A stretch of DNA of 19,345 nt, from contig CAAFUK010000024.1 of the NCBI GenBank assembly GCA_900766165.1, forward strand, positions 1 through 19,345. Direction: 5' to 3'. The position numbers and the translations under genes are program-made. This document shows, in pieces, positions 1 through 7,851 of this stretch (positions within the stretch are counted from its first letter, which is position 1; each line of letters opens with the position of its first letter). The stretch is from an uncultured Collinsella sp. GTDB lineage: Bacteria; Actinomycetota; Coriobacteriia; Coriobacteriales; Coriobacteriaceae. Under the pieces are notes generated by a model. That model was not told the origin of the DNA. It saw only the letters and a list, made by a program, of their open reading frames with translations, and did no database searches.

Positions 1-1814
1 ATGCGGCCGTGTTCGAGGACCATGATGGCGTCGGCGTCGCGGACAGTGGACAGGCGGTGCGCGATCATAAACGTGGTGCGACCGCGCATGATGCGGTCCA
101 TACCGCGCTCGATGAGCTTTTCGGTACGCGTGTCAATGGAGCTCGTGGCCTCGTCCAGGATGAGCACCGGCGGATCGGCGACGGCCACGCGCGCGATGGC
201 GAGCAGCTGACGCTGACCCTGCGACAGGTTGGCGCCGTCGGCCGTGACCGGTGTGTCGTAGCCCCGCGGCAGGCGGCGGATAAACGAGTCGGCGCAGGCG
301 GCCTCGGCAGCGGCGCGCACCTCCTCGTCGGTCGCGTCGAGCTTGCCAAAGCGGATGTTCTGCGCAATGGTGCCGCTAAACAGGTGCGTGTCCTGCAGCA
401 CAATGCCGAGCGACCCGCGCAGGCTGGCCTTGGCAATGTGCTTGACGTCGATGCCGTCGTACGTGATCTCGCCGTCATCGACCTCGTAGAAGCGGTTGAT
501 GAGGTTGGTAATGGTCGTCTTGCCGGCGCCCGTGGAGCCCACAAACGCAATCTTTTGCCCCGGCTTGGCAAACAGGTTGAGGTCCGTGAGCACGCGGGCG
601 CCCGGCACGTAGGAAAAGTCCACGGCATGGAAGCGCACGTCGCCGGCAAGCGGGACCAAGCCGCACGTGAGCTCGGTGCCGTCGGCGGCCACCGCGCGGC
701 CCGACTCATCAACGGCTGCCACGTCATGCAGGTGCCCGTAGACGCCCACGCCCTGGTCCTCGGGAATTTTCCACGCCCACGCGGCATCGCCCGTCTGCAC
801 CAGCTCCACGCAGCCCTCGTCCACCTCGGGCTCAAGGTCCATGGCGGCAAACAGGCGCTCGGCACCGGTCAACGCGTTGAGCAAGAAGTTGCCGAGCTGC
901 GTAAACTGGTTGATGGGCATGGCGGCCTGGCGCACAAAGACCAGGTAGCTCGCGAGCGCACCTACGTCGGCGAGCCCCTTGATGCAGAGCATGCCGCCCG
1001 CCACGGCGACGATGGCATAGTTGACGTAGCCAATCACGACAGTCATGGGCACCATGGAGTTGGCATAGCTCACGGCGGCGGTGCCGGTGCGGCGAAGCTC
1101 GTCGTTGCGGAAGGTGAAGCCGGCAACATTCGCCGCCTCGCGGTTAAAGACCTTGATGACCTTTTGACCCGAGACCATCTCTTCGATATATCCGTCCAGG
1201 TCGCCAAGCGATGCCTGCTGGGCGGCAAAGAAACGCTTAGAGCGCGCGCCCGAGTAGCGCGCATACAGCACAATGGCCGCATCGCACACGAGCGTGATAA
1301 TCGTGAGCTGCCAGTTAAGGATGATGAGCATGGCCGTGGTGCCCACAACCTGAATGGCGGCCTGAATCACGTTGGCAAAGCTGTTGTTGAGCGCCTCGGA
1401 GACAGTGTCGACGTCGTTGGTGAAAAAGCTCATGATGTCGCCCGAGCGCGTGCTGTCAAAATAACTGAGCGGCAGCGTCTGGATGTGCGCGAACAGGTCG
1501 CGGCGAATATCGGACACCACGCGTTGGGCCGCGCGCACCATAATCTGAGAGTAGCCCAGGGCCGAGAGTACGCCCGCGGCGTAGATGATCGCCGTCAGGA
1601 TGACCTGCTTGGTAAGCAGTTCCTCCCCGCCCGTGGCCAAACCGTTAACGATGGGACGCACCATGTAGGTGCCGACGAGGCTCGCGATGGCGGCGACGGA
1701 GGCGAGCACGCCCACCGCGAGCAACGAGAACTTGGCATGCCCCATGTAGGAGAGCAGGCGGCGCACAGTGCGTTTGAGATCGGCCGGGCGTGCTTGGGCT
1801 GCGGTCTTAGGCAC
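1..1814 (-). CDS. ABC exporter subunit, permease fused to ATPase (catalytic half of a heterodimer), 3' end cut by window edge
   Basis: Type IV ABC exporter half-transporter: N-terminal six-helix membrane domain (about residues 20-310) and C-terminal nucleotide-binding domain. Visible ATPase motifs are Walker A GSTGAGKTT (about residue 425), Q-loop VLQDTHLF, signature LSQGQRQ (about 529), Walker B VLILDEATS with the catalytic Glu, and switch-histidine AHRLST (about 585). The frame is open to the window edge, so only the last few dozen residues should be missing. A linker of about 55 residues (with WAWKIPEDQG) separates the two domains and is longer than usual. The GTG at 1814 is chosen because it overlaps the upstream gene's TAA by 8 nt and sits a good distance from a GGAAGGGGG ribosome site; the in-frame GTG at 1823 is possible but too close to that site. 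It forms a co-translated pair with the upstream subunit. Substrate unknown, probably a hydrophobic drug or lipid. Confidence 0.93.
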   Translation of the reverse strand, partial: MPKTAAQARPADLKRTVRRLLSYMGHAKFSLLAVGVLASVAAIASLVGTYMVRPIVNGLATGGEELLTKQVILTAIIYAAGVLSALGYSQIMVRAAQRVVSDIRRDLFAHIQTLPLSYFDSTRSGDIMSFFTNDVDTVSEALNNSFANVIQAAIQVVGTTAMLIILNWQLTIITLVCDAAIVLYARYSGARSKRFFAAQQASLGDLDGYIEEMVSGQKVIKVFNREAANVAGFTFRNDELRRTGTAAVSYANSMVPMTVVIGYVNYAIVAVAGGMLCIKGLADVGALASYLVFVRQAAMPINQFTQLGNFLLNALTGAERLFAAMDLEPEVDEGCVELVQTGDAAWAWKIPEDQGVGVYGHLHDVAAVDESGRAVAADGTELTCGLVPLAGDVRFHAVDFSYVPGARVLTDLNLFAKPGQKIAFVGSTGAGKTTITNLINRFYEVDDGEITYDGIDVKHIAKASLRGSLGIVLQDTHLFSGTIAQNIRFGKLDATDEEVRAAAEAACADSFIRRLPRGYDTPVTADGANLSQGQRQLLAIARVAVADPPVLILDEATSSIDTRTEKLIERGMDRIMRGRTTFMIAHRLSTVRDADAIMVLEHGR

Positions 1815-3636
1815 GGCGCTCACCCCCTTCCAAGGGTGATCCGCATGCGACGGAGGAAAACGGACCATTCGCGCAGCCATCGTCGCTGCCGTCGCCGGCG
1901 TCCGCATCCCCCGCAAACTCCATCTGCGAGGCATAAATCTCCTGGTAGATGTTGTCGCCCGCCAGCAGTTCCTCGTGCGTGCCCACGCCGTGGACACGAC
2001 CGTCGTCCAACACCACAATGCGATCGGCATCCATGACGCTCGCGATACGCTGGGCGATGATGAGCACGGTCGTATCGGGAATCCGAGCGATGTGCTCGCG
2101 AATCTTAGCGTCGGTCGCCATATCGACCGCGCTGGTGGAGTCATCAAAAATGAGCACGCGCGGGTGCTTGAGCAGCGTGCGCGCGATGCACAGGCGTTGC
2201 TTCTGGCCACCCGAAACACCGGCGCCACCTTGACCCAACTCGCCGTCCAGCCCGCCGATGCGATCAAGGAACTCGTCCACGCACGCTGCGCGGCAAGCCG
2301 CGAGGAGCTCATCGTCCGACGCCTGCGGATTGCCCCACTGCAGGTTCTCGCGCACGGTGCCCGTGAACAACACGTTCTTTTGCAGCACAATGCCCACGGC
2401 GTCGCGCAAGGCGACCAGGTCATAGTCGCGCACGTCGTGTCCGCCCACAAGTACGACGCCCTCGGTGGCGTCGTACAGGCGCGCAATCAGCTGCACAAGC
2501 GAGCTCTTGCCCGAGCCCGTGCCGCCGAGGATGCCCACCGTCGAGCCGCTCTCGATGCGAAGGTCGATATGCTGGAGCACATCCTCGGCTGCATCCGCGC
2601 GGTATTTAAAGGAAACGTCGCGAAACTCGATACTGCCGTCCGCTGGCGCCGCAATCGCGAGGTCTCCCGCGGGGTTGGCGATAAAGGGCTCCTCATCGAG
2701 CACCTCGGCGATACGGCCCACACTCGTAAGAGCGCGCGTGAGCAGCAGAAACACGTTGGAAATCATCATGAGCGAATTCATGATCAGCAGCACGTAGCTC
2801 ATAAAGCCCGTGAGCGAGCCCACGCCCAGCTTGCCGGCGAGAATCATGCGGCCGCCAATCCACAGGATGGAGAGCGCAGCCACGTACATCGACAGCTGAA
2901 ACACCGGCAGGTTGAGCACCGCGCTGCCAAAGGTCTTTGTCGCAGTGCGCGCAAGCTCGGTATTGACTGCGTCGAACTTGGCCTCCTCGTGCTCGGTACG
3001 AACGTAGGCCTTGACGGCACGCACGGCGGTGAGGTCTTCCTGTACCACGCCGTTGAGGTGGTCCATCGAGGTCTGGAGTTGGCGGTAGAGCGGGCTCACG
3101 CGATAGGTGATGACACCCAGCACGATCGCCAGCACGGGCAAGATGATCGCAAAGACGGTGGCGAGCGGGCGCGACAGCATCAGCGCGTAGATAAGGCCGA
3201 CGATAAGCGTCACCGGGCCGCGCACCATAGGGCGAAAGCCGTTGCCCACAGCATTTTGGATAACGGTGATGTCCGTGGTCATGCGGGTGACGAGCGAGCT
3301 GGCGTCGTAGTTGTCCAGGTTACCAAAAGCGAGCGTCTGAATCTTTTTGTACTCGGCCTCGCGCAGGTTAGCGCCTAGGCCCGAGGCAACGCGGGCGGAC
3401 GTGCGGGCATAACCCAAGCCCAGTACCAGCGAAAGCGCAGCGCACACCAACATGTACGCGCCCTGCAGCAGCATGTAGTTGATATCACCCGCAGGCACGC
3501 CCACATCGATGATGTTGGCCATGATGACCGGGATAAACAGCTCGAGCACCGTCTCGACCGACACAAAGAACACGCCGAGGATGGCATCGCGACGGTATGT
3601 CCCTAGATAGGAAAACAGTATTTTGAGATTGCGCAC
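1807..3636 (-). CDS. ABC exporter subunit, permease fused to ATPase, with degenerate ATP site (609 aa)
   Basis: First gene of the exporter operon. The membrane domain spans about residues 15-310 and the ATPase domain about 335-570. Motifs are Walker A GGTGSGKSS (371-379), Q-loop Q419, signature VSGGQKQR (474-481), Walker B VLIFDDSTS (494-502) and switch region IIAQRIAS. Two catalytic positions are changed: the Walker B glutamate is Asp499 and the switch histidine is Gln529. The partner subunit has both canonical residues but the altered signature LSQGQ. This is the arrangement of asymmetric heterodimeric exporters such as TM287/288 and BmrCD, where one of two ATP sites is non-hydrolytic. Start is GTG with GGGGG about 10 nt upstream. 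The C-terminal tail after about residue 573 is Asp/Gly-rich and low-complexity. It is likely transcribed from the promoter at 3678-3705. Confidence 0.95.
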   Translation of the reverse strand: MRNLKILFSYLGTYRRDAILGVFFVSVETVLELFIPVIMANIIDVGVPAGDINYMLLQGAYMLVCAALSLVLGLGYARTSARVASGLGANLREAEYKKIQTLAFGNLDNYDASSLVTRMTTDITVIQNAVGNGFRPMVRGPVTLIVGLIYALMLSRPLATVFAIILPVLAIVLGVITYRVSPLYRQLQTSMDHLNGVVQEDLTAVRAVKAYVRTEHEEAKFDAVNTELARTATKTFGSAVLNLPVFQLSMYVAALSILWIGGRMILAGKLGVGSLTGFMSYVLLIMNSLMMISNVFLLLTRALTSVGRIAEVLDEEPFIANPAGDLAIAAPADGSIEFRDVSFKYRADAAEDVLQHIDLRIESGSTVGILGGTGSGKSSLVQLIARLYDATEGVVLVGGHDVRDYDLVALRDAVGIVLQKNVLFTGTVRENLQWGNPQASDDELLAACRAACVDEFLDRIGGLDGELGQGGAGVSGGQKQRLCIARTLLKHPRVLIFDDSTSAVDMATDAKIREHIARIPDTTVLIIAQRIASVMDADRIVVLDDGRVHGVGTHEELLAGDNIYQEIYASQMEFAGDADAGDGSDDGCANGPFSSVACGSPLEGGERRA

Positions 3637-3677
3637 GCAGGTTCAACCCCCATCAAACGTTGTTCGCAAACGCACGT

Positions 3678-3697
3678 ATTATTGCGCGCCGAATAAT
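3678..3697. promoter_or_regulatory. Operator-like dyad overlapping the ABC -10 box
   Basis: ATTATT (3678-3683) and AATAAT (3692-3697) form perfect 6-bp inverted arms around GCGCGCCG. One arm is the -10 element itself, so a bound regulator would block the promoter. The palindrome size suits a MarR- or TetR-type repressor, but no such gene is adjacent in this window. Confidence 0.5.
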
Positions 3698-3705
3698 GGT
3701 GTCAA
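3678..3705 (-). promoter_or_regulatory. Promoter for the ABC exporter operon
   Basis: On the minus strand a perfect -35 TTGACA (3705-3700) is followed, after a 16-bp spacer, by AATAAT (3683-3678; 5 of 6 matches to TATAAT). The predicted transcript would start near 3671, leaving a leader of about 35 nt before the GTG at 3636. Confidence 0.72.
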
Positions 3706-3788
3706 GTATTCCGAAATCGTTTTCTGCAAGGTTAGCGCCGGCGGCGAGTTCTCGTGATGTGTGTCCATATTCACTCGGAATAATGGTG
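3691..3788. repeat. Direct repeat pair GAATAATGGTG in the divergent promoter region
   Basis: The 11-mer GAATAATGGTG occurs at 3691-3701 and again at 3778-3788, 87 bp apart and in the same orientation. The second copy is the right half of its own small dyad, TATTC-ACTCG-GAATA (3768-3782). Two related sites about eight helical turns apart suggest a regulator binding both upstream of and over the ABC promoter. Confidence 0.45.
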
Positions 3789-3823
3789 CGCGAGACTTTT
3801 TCGCTCCGGCGTCATCACAAACC

Positions 3824-3854
3824 TTGACTCTACAATCGTTATAGGGTTTTCACT
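3824..3854 (+). promoter_or_regulatory. MerR-type promoter/operator for the MATE-merR operon
   Basis: A -35-like TTGACT lies at 3824-3829. Between it and a weak -10 (TTCACT, 3849-3854, 19-bp spacer) sits a 21-bp imperfect dyad at 3827-3847: left arm ACTCTACAA, right arm TTATAGGGT, matching at 7 of 9 paired positions. Operators lying inside an overlong 19-20-bp spacer are the hallmark of MerR-family activators, and a MerR gene is the second gene downstream. The dyad is visible; the exact -10 is uncertain (TACACT at 3854-3859 is an alternative). Confidence 0.55.
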
Positions 3855-3894
3855 ACACTGGTACGTAAACAAACCCGGCCAGAAAGCCCCGCCC

Positions 3895-5241
3895 ATGGAA
3901 CACGACCTCACACGCGGCAATGTCCTCAAGACCATCGCCGTCTTTGCCCTGCCCTATATGCTCTCGTACTTTTTGCAGATGCTCTACGGCATGGCCGACC
4001 TGTACATGATGGGGCAGTTTAGCGGCGCTGCCGGCATCACCGCCGTGGGCAATGGCGCGCAGACGCTCTATATCATTACCGTGACGCTCGTGGGCCTGGC
4101 CATGGGAACGACGGTCATCGTCGGCCACGCCGTAGGCTCGCGCCGCTTCGACCGCGCCGAGACCGCCATCGGCAACACCATCACGCTCTTTATGGGCGTC
4201 TCGGTGGTGCTGGCCGTTGTCCTGCTCGCACTGTGCCCGCAGATCGTGGCGCTCATTGGCACGCCGGCCGAAGCGGTCGAAGGCACTGCCGCCTACCTGC
4301 GCATCTGCTTTGTAGGCATTCCGTTTATCGCCGCATACAACATCCTCTCGGCCATCTTTCGCGGCCTGGGCGATTCGCGCTCGCCTATGTACGTGATTGG
4401 CGTGGCATGCATCATCAACATCGCACTCGATTTTCTGTTTATTGGCCATATGGGGCTCGGCCCCGTGGGCGCGGCGCTTGGCACGGTGACCGCGCAGACG
4501 GCCAGCGTTGCCCTCGCGCTCGTGTGGCTCAAGAGCCGTCGCACGAACATCCACGTTAAGCGTAGCGACCTGCGCCCCCAGCCCGAGGTGCTCGGCAGCA
4601 TTCTTAAGATCGGCGTGCCCGTGGCCGTGCAGGACGGCTGCATCCAGGTGGCGTTTATGTTTATCACCGTCATTGCCAACCATCGCGGCCTGGTCGACGC
4701 CGCCGCCGTGGGCCTGGTCGAAAAGATGATCAGCTTTTTGTTCATTGTGCCGAGTTCCATGGGTGCCACCGTCAGCGCGCTCACGGCGCAAAATGCCGGC
4801 GCGGGCAAGGGCGACCGCGCGCGTCGGGTGCTCAAGGACGCCATGACCATCTCGGTAGTGTACGGCTGCCTGATCACGGTGCTGATGTGGCTGGTGGCGC
4901 CGGCGTTTATCGGCTTTTTTGCCAAGGACCCCGCGGTGGTCGCGGCCGGTACCGGCTATATGCGCAGCTATATTTTCGACGCGATTTTTGCCGGCATCCA
5001 CATTTGCTTTAGCGGCTTTTTCGCTGCATACGGCAAGAGCTACATCGGCTTTGCGCACAACGTGCTGGCCGTGGCGCTCATTCGCGTGCCGGGCGCGTGG
5101 CTACTGTCGAACGCCTATTCCGATACGTTGTTTCCCATGGGCATCGCTTCGCCGTGCGGATCGATTTTGTCGGCAGTCATCTGTGTTGTCGCGTTTACCG
5201 TGCTCAACCGGCGCGGGGCTTTTGACAAGTTGGCAGCGTAG
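3895..5241 (+). CDS. MATE family multidrug efflux transporter (448 aa)
   Basis: Multidrug and toxic compound extrusion protein, an inner-membrane Na+ or H+ antiporter of cationic drugs. The length of 448 residues is normal for the family and about twelve hydrophobic helices are visible in two similar halves. The N-terminus, with DLTRGNVLKTIAVFALP followed by a second helix ending ADLYMMGQF, is typical of the NorM/DinF group found in Firmicutes and Actinobacteria. The internal HAVGSRRFDRAE loop between helices 2 and 3 is also characteristic. ATG at 3895 is the natural start for this conserved N-terminus, although the ribosome site is weak. It is followed after 61 bp by a MerR regulator and preceded by a MerR-type promoter, so it is probably induced by its own substrates. 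It is divergent from the ABC exporter. Confidence 0.95.
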   Translation: MEHDLTRGNVLKTIAVFALPYMLSYFLQMLYGMADLYMMGQFSGAAGITAVGNGAQTLYIITVTLVGLAMGTTVIVGHAVGSRRFDRAETAIGNTITLFMGVSVVLAVVLLALCPQIVALIGTPAEAVEGTAAYLRICFVGIPFIAAYNILSAIFRGLGDSRSPMYVIGVACIINIALDFLFIGHMGLGPVGAALGTVTAQTASVALALVWLKSRRTNIHVKRSDLRPQPEVLGSILKIGVPVAVQDGCIQVAFMFITVIANHRGLVDAAAVGLVEKMISFLFIVPSSMGATVSALTAQNAGAGKGDRARRVLKDAMTISVVYGCLITVLMWLVAPAFIGFFAKDPAVVAAGTGYMRSYIFDAIFAGIHICFSGFFAAYGKSYIGFAHNVLAVALIRVPGAWLLSNAYSDTLFPMGIASPCGSILSAVICVVAFTVLNRRGAFDKLAA

Positions 5242-5266
5242 CGGATCGTTTGTGTCGTACGACCTC

Positions 5267-5302
5267 GGCGCCCCTTCCCCGTCCATTGAAAGGAGCGGCG
5301 CC
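5267..5302 (+). promoter_or_regulatory. Hairpin masking the ribosome site of the merR gene
   Basis: GGCGCC (5267-5272) can pair with GGCGCC (5297-5302), directly before the ATG, and CCTT (5273-5276) with AAGG (5290-5293). The pairing would hide the AGGAG ribosome-binding site (5291-5295). It may keep regulator output below transporter output on the shared transcript. This is a prediction from base pairing only. Confidence 0.35.
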
Positions 5303-6142
5303 ATGACCGACTCGCCAACTGAACATACCGAGGGTCTGCTCCGCATTGGCGAGGTGGCGCGCTTGTTTAACCTAAGCGTGGGCACGTTGCGCCATTACGA
5401 GCAGATGGGCTTGCTGGACCCGGCACACATCGATCCGGCGAGTGGGTACCGCTACTACGGATCGCGGCAGCTCTCCACTCTCAACACCATCAGCCACCTG
5501 CGTGTTCTCGACTTGCCGCTCGCGCTAATCCGTGAGTTTGTGACCACGCGCGACGTGAACCTTATGCAGCGGCAGCTGGCTCAGCAGCAGGAGCTCATCG
5601 AGCGCAAGCGCCGCGAGCTGGAGCGCGTGTCGCGCAAGATCGACAACCGGCTTGCCCTGCTTCACAATGCCCTGAACACCGAGCTCGATACCATTTGCGC
5701 AATCGATGCGCCCGAGCTTCGCTGCGCCGTATTGCGCGAACGCGTCAAGCCTACCGACGCCTATGCGCTGGAGTGGCAGATTCGTCAGCTGCAGAAGGGC
5801 CAGCACGAGACCTTTGTCTTTCTGGGCAACTTGGGCGTTGGGATTAGCGCCGAGCGCCTCGCCGCCGGCGACTTTGATGGCTACGACGAGGTCTTTTTGC
5901 TGCTCGATGACACCGATGATTACGTGGGCGACCTCGAGACGCGACCCGCCGCGCGCTGCCTGACCATTAGCTTTCGCGGCACGCACGGGCAAGCAACCCC
6001 ACGCTATGAGCAGCTGCTCAGCTATATGCGCGAGCGCAACCTGACACCCGCCGGTCCCTCGCGCGAGATCGCCCTGATCGACGACATCATCAGCGACGAC
6101 CCGGGGGCGTATGTGACGAGGATCGCGATACCGGTCCGCTAA
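5303..6142 (+). CDS. MerR family transcriptional regulator with BmrR-like effector domain (279 aa)
   Basis: The N-terminal MerR winged helix (about residues 12-80) reads LLRIGEVARLFNLSVGTLRH followed by YEQMGLL and GYRYY, the family's standard DNA-binding core. A long charged helix (about 85-130, rich in QQQELIERKRRELERV) gives the dimerising coiled coil. The remainder (about 130-279) resembles the GyrI-like/BmrR ligand-binding fold, which in the family binds hydrophobic cations. ATG 5303 is chosen because AAAGGAG lies 8 nt upstream; the frame is open further upstream but there overlaps the MATE gene. Its place as second gene of the MATE operon, and the dyad in the operon promoter, argue for drug-responsive autoregulation of the efflux pump. 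Confidence 0.93.
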   Translation: MTDSPTEHTEGLLRIGEVARLFNLSVGTLRHYEQMGLLDPAHIDPASGYRYYGSRQLSTLNTISHLRVLDLPLALIREFVTTRDVNLMQRQLAQQQELIERKRRELERVSRKIDNRLALLHNALNTELDTICAIDAPELRCAVLRERVKPTDAYALEWQIRQLQKGQHETFVFLGNLGVGISAERLAAGDFDGYDEVFLLLDDTDDYVGDLETRPAARCLTISFRGTHGQATPRYEQLLSYMRERNLTPAGPSREIALIDDIISDDPGAYVTRIAIPVR

Positions 6143-6172
6143 TCACTACCATTTATCGAGCAATTCCATCCA

Positions 6173-6202
6173 TTTACCTTAATCCGAATTAGATTGTATT
6201 AT
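6173..6202 (+). promoter_or_regulatory. Candidate promoter of the peptidase-lipoprotein unit
   Basis: TTTACC (6173-6178) and TATTAT (6197-6202, 5 of 6 to consensus) are separated by 18 bp in an AT-rich gap before the peptidase gene. TTAGAT with TAAAAT, 16 bp apart and a few bases downstream, is an alternative. No terminator for the preceding merR gene is obvious, so read-through is possible. Confidence 0.4.
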
Positions 6203-6251
6203 GTAGCAAATAAAATGACAGCATATTGCCCCCCCATAGGCAGGAGACATT

Positions 6252-7424
6252 ATGCCCAGAGTTCAATCACGTCGCTCGTTTCTTCTCGGCCTAGCCTCGA
6301 TCATCGGCTTATCCGCGTCACGCCCAACAAGAGTATTCGCTGCCGACTCAAACTCATCCGTCGCTTTTACATCAGACCTAGCACAAGACTACGCGCTTTC
6401 CCTGTTGCCCATCGTCGACGGATCCGCGAACTTAGAGATCGAGCAAATCGTTCCCGTATGCCAACAAATCGGCCTTATCTGTGGCTATGAAATCAGTGTC
6501 ACAAGGGAAGGAAGCCCTTACGGTTATTTAATACTTGACGCATCATATCCTGGGCTTCTGAAGGAGATAACCCTCGGCGATACCATTCTTCCGATTTCAG
6601 CTTCTCTATCAAACGCCATTTCAACTTATTCCGGCCAACAGGCCACAAACCCAACCGTACTAATTTCGTACAACGATATTGAATATGGAACTTTGGTGCC
6701 AGGAACTAGAGACTGTGTAACCAACTATAACAATATACGGTCTGTCCCAATTGTCACCGAAAAGGGTATAGCACCTCAAAGCAATAACCCAACTTCATGG
6801 GATGCAGTCATTATCAATGAAGATGACTTGATGTTGCATTTCCAAATAGACGATTTAAACGGAATACCGTTCCGAGGAGTCTCGGAATCATTAGTTGAAG
6901 CCCGCACTAATAAGTATGCATGCGTCGTTTCTGCCTTGTACGCTGTATCAATGCATTACGGTCTCACCAGTTCAAACGCTAATCAATTTAATCCCGATTA
7001 TTATAAAGAAATATGGAACGTCACTGGCACAACAACGTATAAGACCAATGATCAGGGCGTCGAGTACGGAAGCACGATCATCCCAGATGGAATTGTTCCG
7101 TTTAAAAGTCTTGCCGCTCAAAAGGGTAGAGCACTTAATACTCATTTTTTCGGTTATCAGCCTCAATTCGCTCAGTACAGAGCAACTATCGATCAAGGGA
7201 ATATCGGCTTGTATCATATGTGGATCAACAGCCGAAACAGTGAAGGATCCGTCGAGCTATCAGGTCATACAGTCACGGTAACTGGCTATTTTACTGGGCA
7301 TAATGGAAGCTCTGGCATCGAACTGCAGTGGCTCGAAGTATTCGACGGATGGAACACTTATCCCCGAGCGATTAACTATGCAACGCCCAATATGGTCAAA
7401 TTGAACGGAACAGTCTTTTGGTAG
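6252..7424 (+). CDS. Tat-exported C39/C10-like cysteine peptidase homologue (390 aa)
   Basis: The N-terminus carries a twin-arginine signal, SRRSFLLG (residues 6-13), followed by a hydrophobic stretch and a likely cleavage site after VFA (28-30). Residues about 43-115, with GSPYGYLILDASYPGLLKEI, resemble the inhibitory pro-domain of streptopain-like C10 peptidases. The C-terminal half looks like a papain-fold C39-like domain. Candidate catalytic residues are Cys224 in NKYACVVSALYAVSMHYG, His339 in LSGHTVTVTGYF and Asp365 in LEVFDGWN. ATG 6252 has AGGAG 6 nt upstream. Codon and base use are clearly AT-richer than flanking genes (about 45% GC by eye), suggesting transfer. The next gene starts 5 nt after its stop. 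Family assignment rests on motif spacing, so activity is uncertain; it may be a non-catalytic surface protein. Confidence 0.72.
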   Translation: MPRVQSRRSFLLGLASIIGLSASRPTRVFAADSNSSVAFTSDLAQDYALSLLPIVDGSANLEIEQIVPVCQQIGLICGYEISVTREGSPYGYLILDASYPGLLKEITLGDTILPISASLSNAISTYSGQQATNPTVLISYNDIEYGTLVPGTRDCVTNYNNIRSVPIVTEKGIAPQSNNPTSWDAVIINEDDLMLHFQIDDLNGIPFRGVSESLVEARTNKYACVVSALYAVSMHYGLTSSNANQFNPDYYKEIWNVTGTTTYKTNDQGVEYGSTIIPDGIVPFKSLAAQKGRALNTHFFGYQPQFAQYRATIDQGNIGLYHMWINSRNSEGSVELSGHTVTVTGYFTGHNGSSGIELQWLEVFDGWNTYPRAINYATPNMVKLNGTVFW

Positions 7425-7429
7425 ACCGG

Positions 7430-7816
7430 ATGGCACCATCAAAATGCTATGGCACCACGGCCTTTGCCCTGGTTACGATATTGGTGATTTTCGCTATGTT
7501 TGCATCCGTTTCTTCATGCACAGATAGAGCCCGCTATAGCGGAGGAGATGATTACCTTGTCTTTGGAGCCGGCAGCGTTCATTCTATTGAGGGAACGGAA
7601 CTCGTAATCCAAACAGACAACAGTCCCCGCTACACCGACGCTGGAAAGCAAACCCGGATTACATTCCCCTCATCTGGCCGAATCAAAGACAAGCTTTCCC
7701 AAATCAAAGTTGGGACAAGAGTTTCCTACTCACGCTTTGAGTCGGTAGACGCATCTGGATCATACGAGGGAAACGATATCGAAATTGAACAGGCAAACAC
7801 TATAAGGAGATGTTGA
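7430..7816 (+). CDS. Small predicted lipoprotein (128 aa), unknown function
   Basis: A hydrophobic N-terminal segment (about residues 10-27, ALVTILVIFAMFAS) ends in VSSC, a plausible lipobox, so the mature protein would be lipid-anchored at Cys29. The rest (about 100 residues) is rich in beta-type alternation (FGAGSVHSIEGTELVIQ, then KVGTRVSYSRFES and YEGNDIEIEQ) and could be a small OB- or SH3-like barrel. No family is recognised. ATG 7430 begins 5 nt after the peptidase stop; an in-frame TTG at 7418 overlaps it and is less likely. The same low GC and tight spacing indicate one transcript with the exported peptidase, so a partner, anchor or immunity/inhibitor role is conceivable but unproven. 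Confidence 0.7.
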   Translation: MAPSKCYGTTAFALVTILVIFAMFASVSSCTDRARYSGGDDYLVFGAGSVHSIEGTELVIQTDNSPRYTDAGKQTRITFPSSGRIKDKLSQIKVGTRVSYSRFESVDASGSYEGNDIEIEQANTIRRC

Positions 7817-7845
7817 GGAACTGAGCCTCTGCGCAGTTCCTCAAC
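7812..7845. terminator. Perfect 12-bp hairpin between convergent genes
   Basis: GTTGAGGAACTG (7812-7823) and CAGTTCCTCAAC (7834-7845) pair perfectly around a 10-nt loop. The left arm contains the lipoprotein gene's TGA stop, and the ligA stop lies 7 bp beyond the right arm. It probably serves both converging transcripts. Neither strand has a proper U-tract after the stem, so it may work as a processing or protection hairpin rather than a classic terminator. Confidence 0.6.
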
Positions 7846-7851
7846 AAATCA

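Noticed and set aside
9..3378. Long plus-strand open frames opposite the two ABC genes
   Set aside because: The minus-strand frames show all ABC motifs; the plus-strand translations show none and lack ribosome sites.
3853..5058. 400-codon minus-strand frame opposite the MATE gene
   Set aside because: The translation is hydrophilic and His/Arg/Asp-rich with no domain, and is antisense to an unmistakable transporter.
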